Source of the DNA: Yeosuana marina
GTDB lineage: Bacteria; Bacteroidota; Bacteroidia; Flavobacteriales; Flavobacteriaceae
DNA length: 64,000 nucleotides
Direction: 5' to 3'
Assembly: GCF_011762485.1 (NCBI RefSeq)
Contig: NZ_JAAKGI010000037.1
Span: forward strand, 133,075-197,074
In this document: positions 35,156 to 42,209 of the stretch, piece after piece
Position numbering within the stretch: position 1 is the stretch's first letter
Layout of the letters: each line of letters begins with the position of its first letter
Translations under genes and position numbers: made by a program
The notes under the pieces: generated by a model
Database searches by the model: none
What the model saw: the letters and a program-made list of their open reading frames with translations, nothing else
Told to the model about the DNA's origin: nothing

Positions 35156-36061
35156 ATGTTTACAAGAAAGCAGAAACATATTCTAATTAAATTTTTTAGT
35201 ATGTTTTCTGTAGTAAGAGGCTACAATATTTTAATTATTGTTGTAGCTCAATATCTAGCTTCAATATATATTTTAGCGCATGATAAACCCTTAAGACAAG
35301 TTCTTTTTGATCCTAATTTGTTTGTCATTGTTTTAGCATCAGCTGTTACTATTGCTGCGGGTTATATTGTTAATAATTTTTACGATTCTGAAAAGGATTT
35401 AATCAATAAACCCATAAAATCTAAACTAGATAGATTAGTAAATCAACATACCAAGTTGTCTTTTTATTTTGTTTTAAACTTTATAGCCGTTGTTTTGGCT
35501 AGTTATGTGTCTTTTAAAGCTGTACTATTCTTCTCTGTTTACATTTTTGGTATATGGTTTTATTCGCATAAATTAAAAAAACTACCTTTTATTGGAAACT
35601 TAACGTCTGCCATTTTAACTATCACCCCTTTTTTCGCTGTTTTTATTTATTACAAAAATTTTGAACACGTTATTTTTGTTCACGCTACGTTTTTGTTTTT
35701 AATTTTATCCATGCGAGAGCTTACTAAGGATTTAGAAAATATTAAGGGAGATTTAGCGCTAAATTACCAGACTATTCCTATTGTTTATGGAGAAAATGTA
35801 TCAAAGATTATGTTAACTGTGTTATCGGTGTTAACCTTAATCCCAACGTTTCTCTTGTTGTTTAAATTTAAATTAGGGTATATGTATATATACTTCTATT
35901 TAAGTATTGTTTTATTGATTATTTTTTTAGTGCTTTTATGGAAATCTAAAACAAAAATTCATTATTTAATTCTTCATAATATTTTAAAATTCATCATTGT
36001 ATTTGGGGTGTTTTGTATTCTGTTAATTGATGTAGATGTTGTATTAAACAGACTGTTTTAA
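35156..36061 (+). CDS. UbiA-family prenyltransferase (possibly geranylgeranylglycerol-phosphate type)
   Basis: The 301-aa membrane protein has about eight hydrophobic segments. The two Asp-rich UbiA motifs are seen: NNFYDSEKD (73-81, with D77 and D81) and RELTKDLENIKGD in the second half. It attaches a prenyl chain from prenyl diphosphate to an acceptor. The first motif contains N-N-x-x-D and not the full N-D-x-x-D of ubiquinone/menaquinone enzymes. The protein is short, as in the group often annotated as geranylgeranylglycerol-phosphate geranylgeranyltransferase. Position after two mevalonate genes supports an isoprenoid role. The acceptor is not known, so this remains a family-level call. 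Confidence 0.85.
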   Translation: MFTRKQKHILIKFFSMFSVVRGYNILIIVVAQYLASIYILAHDKPLRQVLFDPNLFVIVLASAVTIAAGYIVNNFYDSEKDLINKPIKSKLDRLVNQHTKLSFYFVLNFIAVVLASYVSFKAVLFFSVYIFGIWFYSHKLKKLPFIGNLTSAILTITPFFAVFIYYKNFEHVIFVHATFLFLILSMRELTKDLENIKGDLALNYQTIPIVYGENVSKIMLTVLSVLTLIPTFLLLFKFKLGYMYIYFYLSIVLLIIFLVLLWKSKTKIHYLILHNILKFIIVFGVFCILLIDVDVVLNRLF

Positions 36062-36122
36062 GATTTTTAGCTGAAGTCATTAGTAAATGGTATTGAAAAT
36101 CAATAAATCGTAATTTATAAAG

Positions 36123-36130
36123 TATCTTTG
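36123..36130 (+). promoter_or_regulatory. -7 element (TATCTTTG) before the pseudouridine-synthase-like gene
   Basis: TATCTTTG fits TAnnTTTG exactly and lies 16 bp upstream of the ATG at 36147. The nearest TTG (36093-36095) is 27 bases away, longer than usual, so the -33 box is unsure. Confidence 0.5.
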
Positions 36131-36146
36131 CACAAAATAAATAGAA

Positions 36147-37016
36147 ATGAGTAGACATCAAGGAAGTAAAGGAAAAGGAAAAGGAAAAGTTTCAGGAAGA
36201 GGATCTAATAATAGTCGCTCAAAAAGTTATGCACGAGGTAATGCTCCTGTAAAGTCAAAAGCGGCTACATCTAAATCTTCAGGAAACAACAAATCACAAT
36301 CATCTAATCCAGATGAAGTTAGATTGAATAAGTATATTGCTAATTCGGGTGTTTGTTCGCGCAGAGAAGCCGACACACATATAGCAACAGGGCTAGTTTC
36401 TGTAAACGGAAAAATAATTACAGAAATGGGTTATAAGGTTAAGATTGGTGATGAGGTTCGTTATGATGGAGCTAGAATAAACCCAGAGAAAAAAGCCTAC
36501 GTTTTATTAAACAAACCCAAAGGATTTGCCACTACTACCAGTGAGGGTAAAGGAAGAACTGTGATGGATTTGGTAGCAAATGCTACGACATCGCGTATTA
36601 AACCGATAGGTCGTTTAGGTAGAAACTCTAAAGGATTATTATTATTCACCAATGATGAAGTGATAGCAGATAAGTTTACCAATTCCAAAAACGGAGTGAC
36701 ACGTTTATTTCAAATTGAATTAGATAAAAATTTAAAGCTAGAAGATTTAAAAAAAATCCAACAAGGGTTTAAGGTTGAAGGCAAGTTAATCGCCGTTGAA
36801 GAAATCAGTTATATTGATGGTGCTTCAAAAAAAGAAATTGGATTAAAAATAAAAAATACAGGCAATACGATTATCAGAACTATTTTTGATTATTTAAAAT
36901 ATGAAATTATTAGCCTAGATTGTGTTGCTATTGGTCATCTTACCAAAAAAGATATTCCTCGAGGACATTGGAAACATCTTACAGAACAAGAGTTAAATAC
37001 GCTTAAAATGCTGTAG
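36147..37016 (+). CDS. RsuA/RluB-family pseudouridine synthase homologue lacking the catalytic Asp
   Basis: The 289-aa protein has a low-complexity basic N-terminus (1-55, rich in K, G and S) and an S4 RNA-binding domain (57-103, VRLNKYIANSGVCSRREAD). A pseudouridine-synthase domain of the RsuA/RluB/E/F type follows (VLLNKPKG at about 119). In active enzymes the signature reads GRLD; here it is GRLGRNSKGLLLFTND, with G158 where the catalytic aspartate should be (codon GGT in place of GAT/GAC). Later positions that are usually arginine also differ, in IIRTIFDYLKYEIISLDCV. It may therefore bind rRNA without modifying it, or have another role. The frame is intact and the fold residues are kept, so it is not an obvious pseudogene. 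Confidence 0.85.
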   Translation: MSRHQGSKGKGKGKVSGRGSNNSRSKSYARGNAPVKSKAATSKSSGNNKSQSSNPDEVRLNKYIANSGVCSRREADTHIATGLVSVNGKIITEMGYKVKIGDEVRYDGARINPEKKAYVLLNKPKGFATTTSEGKGRTVMDLVANATTSRIKPIGRLGRNSKGLLLFTNDEVIADKFTNSKNGVTRLFQIELDKNLKLEDLKKIQQGFKVEGKLIAVEEISYIDGASKKEIGLKIKNTGNTIIRTIFDYLKYEIISLDCVAIGHLTKKDIPRGHWKHLTEQELNTLKML

Positions 37017-37349
37017 TTTAATTAGTTGTATTCTTTAAAAAAAAATAAAAAAAAAGCACAAAATTCAATTTTTTATATTTCATTTGTAATGCATTTAGCT
37101 GAACAGTTTTGAAATATGTTTCTATGTTCGGGCTTATGGACATTAGGAAGTTATGTTCAAAAGTAGTTTTTAGATTAAGCAACCGAATTTTAAAGCTAAC
37201 TTCCACGTATACAATAACATCAAGCCAACATGCAAATGGTTTTGTGCCTACCACTTGCATCCAAAAGCAAATTTGATTTTCTCATTAATTATTGATTTTA
37301 TAACTTGTAAGTGAAAAATTTTTGAGAAATTTATACCAGATAAAAAATA
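37017..37349. other. 333-bp gene-free stretch before speA
   Basis: No convincing gene is seen on either strand. The left part is an A-rich tract (37038-37060) without a hairpin. An 8-bp inverted repeat, GGAAGTTA (37146-37153) and TAACTTCC (37197-37204), is present. No TTG-N19-TAnnTTTG promoter could be placed with confidence, although transcription of the polyamine genes should begin somewhere here. Confidence 0.5.
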
Positions 37350-38747
37350 ATGAATACTAAATACATTGACCTTATTAGCCAAACTTTTGATTTTCCGCAA
37401 GAAGAATTTAAGTTGGAGGATAAGAATCTTCAATTTCATGATATTGATTTAATGGAATTGGTTGAAACTTATGGGTCTCCATTAAAGTTTACGTACCTGC
37501 CTCAAATATCTAATAACATTAATAGAGCCAAAGGCTGGTTTGAAAAAGCTAAAAAAAATAATAAATATAAAGGAAAATACAATTACTGTTATTGCACCAA
37601 GAGTTCTCATTTTAAGCATGTTTTAAATGAAGCCCTAAAGAATGATATACATATTGAAACGTCTTCGGCTTTCGATATTGATATTGTCGAGAATTTAAAA
37701 CGTGAAGGTAAAATTACCGATAAGACCTTTGTTATAAGCAATGGTTTTAAACGAGCCCAGTACGTAACAAATATTGCGCGTTTAATCAATAATGGCCATA
37801 AAAACTGCATTCCTATTATTGATAATTATGAAGAAATCGATCTATTATCAGAAGAAATTAAAGGGAAATTCAATATAGGGATTAGAATAGCTTCTGAAGA
37901 AGAACCAAAATTTGAATTTTATACCTCTAGGTTAGGAATAGGCTATAAAAACATCGTACCTTTTTACAACAAACAAGTACGTGATAATAAAAAAGTGAAG
38001 TTAAAAATGCTACACTTCTTTATTAATACCGGGATTAGAGACAATGCCTATTATTGGAATGAATTATCAAAATGTTTAAAGGTTTATACCAGTTTAAAAC
38101 ACATATGTCCATCACTGGACAGTTTAAACATTGGCGGTGGATTTCCTATAAAAAATTCGCTAGCTTTTGATTTTGATTATGAGTATATGGTAGATGAAAT
38201 ACTCAACCAGATAAAATTAGCTTGTGATGCAGAGGAAGTTCCTGTTCCGAATATATTCACAGAATTTGGTAGTTTTACAGTAGGTGAAAGTGGCGGAGCT
38301 ATTTATGAAGTACTCTATCAAAAACAACAAAATGATCGTGAAAAATGGAATATGATTAACTCCTCGTTCATTACAACATTACCAGATACTTGGGCCATTA
38401 ATAAACGTTTTGTAATGTTGCCAGTAAATAGATGGAATGATACGTACGAGCGAGTGCTTTTGGGAGGCTTAACATGCGATAGTGACGATTACTACAATAG
38501 TGAACAACATATGAATGCGATTTACCTACCAAAGTATAATAAAGAAAAACCTTTGTATATTGGCTTTTTTAATACGGGAGCGTATCAAGAAACGATTGGT
38601 GGATTTGGCGGTTTACAGCACTGTTTAATTCCGTCACCAAAGCATATCTTAATTGATAAGGATGAGGATGGAAACCTTACTCAGGAATTATTTAGTGAAC
38701 AACAAAAAAGTGAAGACTTACTTAAAATTTTAGGTTATAATGATTAA
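37350..38747 (+). CDS. speA: Biosynthetic arginine decarboxylase (short, fold III PLP enzyme)
   Basis: The 465-aa protein is the flavobacterial form of the PLP-dependent alanine-racemase-fold decarboxylases. It should turn arginine into agmatine plus CO2. Visible marks are YCYCTKSSHF with the likely PLP lysine, HIETSSAFDI, GIRIASEEEPKFEFYTSRLGIG, LNIGGGFPIKNSL, the TEFGSFTVGESG phosphate-binding region, and LLGGLTCDSDDYYN with the conserved Cys-Asp of the dimer active site. It starts the polyamine set and overlaps the agmatinase-family gene by 8 bp. It is shorter than the roughly 630-aa E. coli SpeA, as is usual in this phylum. Another amino-acid decarboxylase specificity (ornithine, lysine, carboxynorspermidine) is possible but less likely given the neighbours. 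Confidence 0.87.
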   Translation: MNTKYIDLISQTFDFPQEEFKLEDKNLQFHDIDLMELVETYGSPLKFTYLPQISNNINRAKGWFEKAKKNNKYKGKYNYCYCTKSSHFKHVLNEALKNDIHIETSSAFDIDIVENLKREGKITDKTFVISNGFKRAQYVTNIARLINNGHKNCIPIIDNYEEIDLLSEEIKGKFNIGIRIASEEEPKFEFYTSRLGIGYKNIVPFYNKQVRDNKKVKLKMLHFFINTGIRDNAYYWNELSKCLKVYTSLKHICPSLDSLNIGGGFPIKNSLAFDFDYEYMVDEILNQIKLACDAEEVPVPNIFTEFGSFTVGESGGAIYEVLYQKQQNDREKWNMINSSFITTLPDTWAINKRFVMLPVNRWNDTYERVLLGGLTCDSDDYYNSEQHMNAIYLPKYNKEKPLYIGFFNTGAYQETIGGFGGLQHCLIPSPKHILIDKDEDGNLTQELFSEQQKSEDLLKILGYND

Positions 38748-39678
38748 TAAAACGTATGCAGGAATTCCAGAGGAATTTTCTAAGTTAGAACAAGCAAAAA
38801 TTGTGCTGATTCCTGTTCCTTATGGTGAGGCAAAGGATTCTGTAAAAGCATCTAAAAAAGGGCCAGAAGCTTTTTTACGAGCATCAGAGGACATAACACT
38901 TTACGATATTGAGACTGATACAGAAGTCTATCAACAAGGTGTTTATTTAGCTGATGCAGTTACCGAAGACTCATCGGCAGAAGCGATGGTTAATGCTGTG
39001 CACCAATCAGCTAAAAAATATATCAAAAAAAATAAGTTTGTTACGCTGGTTGGAGGAAATCATACCATATCTATTGGTGCCATTCGTGCTTTTAATGAAT
39101 GTTTTAATAGTTTAACAGTGCTTCATGTAGATGCACATGCCAATTTGTTAAAAACTTATAAGGGGTCAGCATTGCATGAAAATTGCGCTCTTTATGAGGC
39201 TAGCCAAACAACCAATTTAATTCAAGTTGGCGTTCGTTCTATGAGTGCTATAGAAAAAACGGTTATAGATGAAGAGAAAATATATTTTGCTAATGAAATG
39301 GCTGTTGATGACACATGGATGGATTCAGCTATTGACCAAATGACAGATAATGTATATATTACGTTTGATTTGTCAGCAATAGATATTTCAATCATGACGT
39401 CTGTAGCAAGACCAGAACCAGGAGGATTATTTTGGTATGAAACGTTAGATTTTTTAAGCAAGTTGTTTAAAGAAAAAAATATTGTCGGACTTGATTTGGT
39501 AGGATTATGTCCTAATGAATTAAATGCATCGTCAGATTTTTTAATGGCAAGGCTTTATTATAAAATGTTAAGTTATAAGTTTGCAGATGAAAATGTGGAT
39601 GATGATTATGATAATTCATACGAAGGCATAAACCAAAAAAATAATATTTCTAAATTTGATGATGATGACGAATACTAA
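38740..39678 (+). CDS. Agmatinase/ureohydrolase homologue with altered metal ligands
   Basis: The 312-aa protein aligns by eye over the whole ureohydrolase fold and sits where agmatinase (agmatine to putrescine plus urea) is expected. The metal motifs are altered. GG(D/E)H reads GGNH with H108 kept. DAHxD reads D131-A-H133-A-N135, so the last Asp is Asn. SxDxDxxDP reads TFD210-L-S212-A-I-D-I, so the second Asp is Ser. Of six canonical Mn ligands, two are therefore changed, one in each metal site. The N-terminal substrate region (PVPYGEAKDSVKAS) is also unlike the usual GTSTWQKG form. The C-terminal 40 residues are acidic and overlap the next gene by 20 bp. It may be inactive, regulatory, or act on another substrate with altered metal use. 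Confidence 0.85.
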   Translation: MINKTYAGIPEEFSKLEQAKIVLIPVPYGEAKDSVKASKKGPEAFLRASEDITLYDIETDTEVYQQGVYLADAVTEDSSAEAMVNAVHQSAKKYIKKNKFVTLVGGNHTISIGAIRAFNECFNSLTVLHVDAHANLLKTYKGSALHENCALYEASQTTNLIQVGVRSMSAIEKTVIDEEKIYFANEMAVDDTWMDSAIDQMTDNVYITFDLSAIDISIMTSVARPEPGGLFWYETLDFLSKLFKEKNIVGLDLVGLCPNELNASSDFLMARLYYKMLSYKFADENVDDDYDNSYEGINQKNNISKFDDDDEY

Positions 39679-40642
39679 AGGAGCAATTTCTAATTTTATT
39701 GAAAAGTACTACCTGCACTTTAATGCGGCAACTATTGTTGATGCAGCAAAAGCTTATGAAGAACAATTAAAGCAAGGCTCAAAAATGTTGGTGTCTCTAG
39801 CAGGAGCTATGAGTACAGCTGAATTAGGTAAGATTTTTGCCGAAATGATACGTCAAGATAAAGTTCAAATTATATCCTGTACAGGTGCCAATCTTGAGGA
39901 GGATATTATGAATTTGGTAGCACATTCGCATTATAAGCGTGTGCCTCACTATCGTGATTTAACACCACAAGAAGAGTGGGATTTACTAGAAAAGGGATTA
40001 AACAGAGTTACAGATACATGTATTCCAGAGGAAGAGGCCTTTAGACGATTACAAGAACATATCTATAAAATTTGGAAAGAGGCCGAAGAGAAAGGCGAAC
40101 GCTATTTACCTCATGAATATATGTACAAAATGTTACTGTCCGGTGTTCTTGAGGAATATTATGAAATTGATTTAAAAGATTCTTGGATGTATGCAGCAGC
40201 AGAGAAAAATTTACCTATAATTGTGCCTGGATGGGAAGATAGTACTATGGGGAATATTTTCGCAAGCTATGTGCTTAAAGGAGAGCTTAAGGCAAGTACC
40301 ATGAAATCAGGAATAGAATACATGACCTTTTTAGCTGATTGGTATACCGATAATTCAAAGAATGGTATTGGCTTTTTTCAAATAGGAGGAGGTATAGCAG
40401 GAGACTTTCCTATATGTGTAGTCCCAATGCTTTATCAAGATATGGAACGAACAGATACACCTTTTTGGAGTTATTTTTGCCAAATTAGTGATTCAACCAC
40501 AAGTTACGGGTCTTATTCTGGTGCCGTACCAAATGAGAAAATAACTTGGGGAAAATTAGATATTAACACACCTAAATTTATTATAGAGAGTGATGCCACT
40601 ATCGTAGCACCACTTATTTTTGCCTACCTATTAGATATGTAA
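39659..40642 (+). CDS. Deoxyhypusine-synthase-like enzyme (possible homospermidine/spermidine pathway)
   Basis: The protein of about 327 aa belongs to the deoxyhypusine synthase family, NAD-dependent enzymes that move an aminobutyl group. It shows LAGAMSTAELG, SCTGANLEEDIM, PGWEDSTMGN, FFQIGGGIAGDFP and SYSGAVPNEKITWGK. The lysine of WGK, near residue 299, corresponds to the catalytic lysine. Bacteria lack eIF5A, and some bacterial homologues make homospermidine, so a small-molecule polyamine role is likely. Three ATG codons in a row (39659, 39662, 39665) within the end of the previous gene make the exact start uncertain, and an upstream TTG is less likely. It overlaps the agmatinase-like gene and is followed after 2 bp by a small acidic gene. 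Confidence 0.87.
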   Translation: MMMTNTKGAISNFIEKYYLHFNAATIVDAAKAYEEQLKQGSKMLVSLAGAMSTAELGKIFAEMIRQDKVQIISCTGANLEEDIMNLVAHSHYKRVPHYRDLTPQEEWDLLEKGLNRVTDTCIPEEEAFRRLQEHIYKIWKEAEEKGERYLPHEYMYKMLLSGVLEEYYEIDLKDSWMYAAAEKNLPIIVPGWEDSTMGNIFASYVLKGELKASTMKSGIEYMTFLADWYTDNSKNGIGFFQIGGGIAGDFPICVVPMLYQDMERTDTPFWSYFCQISDSTTSYGSYSGAVPNEKITWGKLDINTPKFIIESDATIVAPLIFAYLLDM

Positions 40643-40644
40643 TT

Positions 40645-40977
40645 ATGAATAAAAAAGACAACCGAAAAAGAGTCATAGTTGACTTTAAAAAATTAACACC
40701 AGAAATTTTAGGCCTTTTAGTAGAAAAGTATCCTGATGGTTATGATGAAGATGATATTATTTCATTCAGAAATGCTAAAAACGAACTAGTTGAAGCTGTC
40801 GAAGTTAATACTGAAGACACAAAGTACCTGATTAAAGTGAGTACTAAATTAGTTAAAACGATGGAAAATTATGATGAGGATGATTATGAAGATTTTGATA
40901 GTGATGATCCAGAAGCTGTACAAGATCCAGATATAGTAGCACCTGATGAGGATTCAGACGAAATTGATTTAGATTAA
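40645..40977 (+). CDS. Small acidic protein of unknown function
   Basis: The 110-aa protein has a compact N-terminal part (about 1-70, LTPEILGLLVEKYPDGYDEDDIISF, then a beta-like stretch). Its C-terminus of about 35 residues is almost wholly Asp and Glu (YDEDDYEDFDSDDPEAV and onward). I recognise no domain. It begins 2 bp after the deoxyhypusine-synthase-like gene and is probably on the same message. The acidic tail could bind polyamines or basic proteins, but this is only a suggestion from charge and position. Confidence 0.7.
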   Translation: MNKKDNRKRVIVDFKKLTPEILGLLVEKYPDGYDEDDIISFRNAKNELVEAVEVNTEDTKYLIKVSTKLVKTMENYDEDDYEDFDSDDPEAVQDPDIVAPDEDSDEIDLD

Positions 40978-40989
40978 AAGATTAACAAC

Positions 40990-41220
40990 ATGATAGAAGC
41001 TGTTTTTATATCATACGAAGACGGTTATTTTAAGTTTTTATTCGAAACGGGAGAAGATATGGCTTTTGAAGAAGTCCACCCAAGAGCCTTAAAGCAATTT
41101 GATTTAAAAAATGATGAAAGCTTAATAGGTAAATCATTTAGGGTATCGTACATTGAAGTTGTAGATAGCTCAGATGAAGATTTAGTATTTTATAGAGTAG
41201 AAAGTTTAAAGCCACTTTAA
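40990..41220 (+). CDS. Small cytoplasmic protein, paralogous to the exported protein at 41835
   Basis: The 76-aa protein (MIEAVFISYEDGYFKFLF onward) looks like a short beta-barrel domain. It has no signal peptide. Its sequence matches the mature part of the 121-aa exported protein encoded at 41835: (I/V)EAVF at the start, FDL-x-x-D-x-x-L-(I/L)-G in the middle, F-(R/K)-(V/I)-(S/T)-Y, an ED pair and a closing L-x-x-L. No function is known to me. It follows the acidic protein by 12 bp and precedes a VOC-family gene by 10 bp, so it belongs to the polyamine-cluster transcript or its tail. Confidence 0.75.
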   Translation: MIEAVFISYEDGYFKFLFETGEDMAFEEVHPRALKQFDLKNDESLIGKSFRVSYIEVVDSSDEDLVFYRVESLKPL

Positions 41221-41230
41221 AAACTTGAAT

Positions 41231-41644
41231 ATGGACACACCATTTCATATGTCGTTACCATGTATTAGCATAAAAGAAACGAAAAAATTTTATGTTGATA
41301 GTATTGGAGCCAGTTATGGTAGAAATACTCAAAACTGGATAGATATTAATTTGTTCGGACATCAAATTACATTTATAAAAGCTAAAAAGTTCAATTTTAA
41401 TAGTCCTAATTATATTTTTGAAGGCAAAATATTACCATCATTTCATTTTGGTGTTATTGTAGATTTAGATACTTGGAATACAATATATTCAAAATACAAC
41501 AGTTTGAAAGAAGATTTAGTAACAGAATCTACTTATTTAAAAGACCAATTAGGGGAACACATATCGTTTTTTGTTAAAGATCCTAATGGCTATATGTTAG
41601 AATTTAAGACATTCAAGGAATCAAAAGACATATTCAAAGCATAA
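41231..41644 (+). CDS. VOC-superfamily (glyoxalase-like) protein
   Basis: The 137-aa protein has the paired beta-alpha-beta-beta-beta pattern of the VOC superfamily. It begins with a substrate-proximal strand (FHMSLPCISIKETKKFYVDSIGA), has INLFGHQITFIKAK in the first half, and ends with ISFFVKDPNGYMLEFKTF, where the last Glu is the usual metal ligand. A histidine in FHMSLP and the H in SFHFGVIV are other probable ligands. I use the ATG at 41231, because an upstream TTG (41225) is less likely. Its reaction cannot be assigned. It is probably the last gene of the run. Confidence 0.82.
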   Translation: MDTPFHMSLPCISIKETKKFYVDSIGASYGRNTQNWIDINLFGHQITFIKAKKFNFNSPNYIFEGKILPSFHFGVIVDLDTWNTIYSKYNSLKEDLVTESTYLKDQLGEHISFFVKDPNGYMLEFKTFKESKDIFKA

Positions 41645-41659
41645 TAAAAATACACTCCC

Positions 41660-41715
41660 GCCACATGTAAAACTCTAAAAAGTTTTACTAAAAGCATTTT
41701 CAGACTTGAGGTGGC
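41660..41715 (+). other. Hairpin in intergenic region
   Basis: GTAAAACT (41667-41674) and AGTTTTAC (41681-41688) form a perfect 8-bp stem with a 6-base loop. GCCAC (41660-41664) and GTGGC (41711-41715) can enclose it. No T run follows directly, so it is not a clear terminator. It could be part of an untranslated RNA structure between the VOC gene and the small exported protein. Confidence 0.3.
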
Positions 41716-41834
41716 AAACTTCTGAAATAATACACAATTTCATTTTAATAGTTACAAGTAAAACAATAAATCTAATTTTCTAGAAGACTATTAGTCATTT
41801 GCATGCACTTGTAAATTTAATACATATAAAAATT

Positions 41835-42200
41835 ATGAAAACAATTTATTTGTCAGTAGTTGCCTTATTTATAATACCTTTATTTTCATTCGCACCGTTA
41901 AAAACAAATAATACTAATATTGTTAATCAAGATCCAATTACGGTTGAAGCTGTATTTGATGGACATGAAGATTATGGTTATAATTTTATCGTAAATCAAG
42001 ATAATCAAGATGAAGAGTATACGTTAACATTTCAAAAAATTAACAAAGAAGTTTCTTCAGAATTTGATTTGGAATCTGATGCTTTATTAGGAGCAAAATT
42101 TAAAATCACCTATACCACAGAAACCATAGTAACAAAAGATGCAGATGGTTATGAGGATGAAGACATCGTTAATACCATTACAAAACTTGAAAAATTATAA
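41835..42200 (+). CDS. Small exported protein, secreted paralogue of the 40990 protein
   Basis: The 121-aa product starts with a signal peptide (MKTIYLSVVALFIIPLFSFA). An upstream in-frame start at 41799 would place residues before this signal, so ATG 41835 is preferred. The mature part shows VEAVFDGHEDYGYNFIV, then FDLESDALLGAKFKITY and a final ITKLEKL. These align with the 76-aa cytoplasmic protein two genes upstream. The middle has an acidic stretch (DADGYEDEDI). Its function is unknown, and it is probably periplasmic. A hairpin terminator lies 24 bp after the stop. Confidence 0.78.
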   Translation: MKTIYLSVVALFIIPLFSFAPLKTNNTNIVNQDPITVEAVFDGHEDYGYNFIVNQDNQDEEYTLTFQKINKEVSSEFDLESDALLGAKFKITYTTETIVTKDADGYEDEDIVNTITKLEKL

Positions 42201-42209
42201 ATAATATAG

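Noticed and set aside
41799..41834. Upstream start of the small exported protein
   Set aside because: The signal peptide begins at the ATG of 41835, and the extra 12 residues add a polar lead that does not fit.
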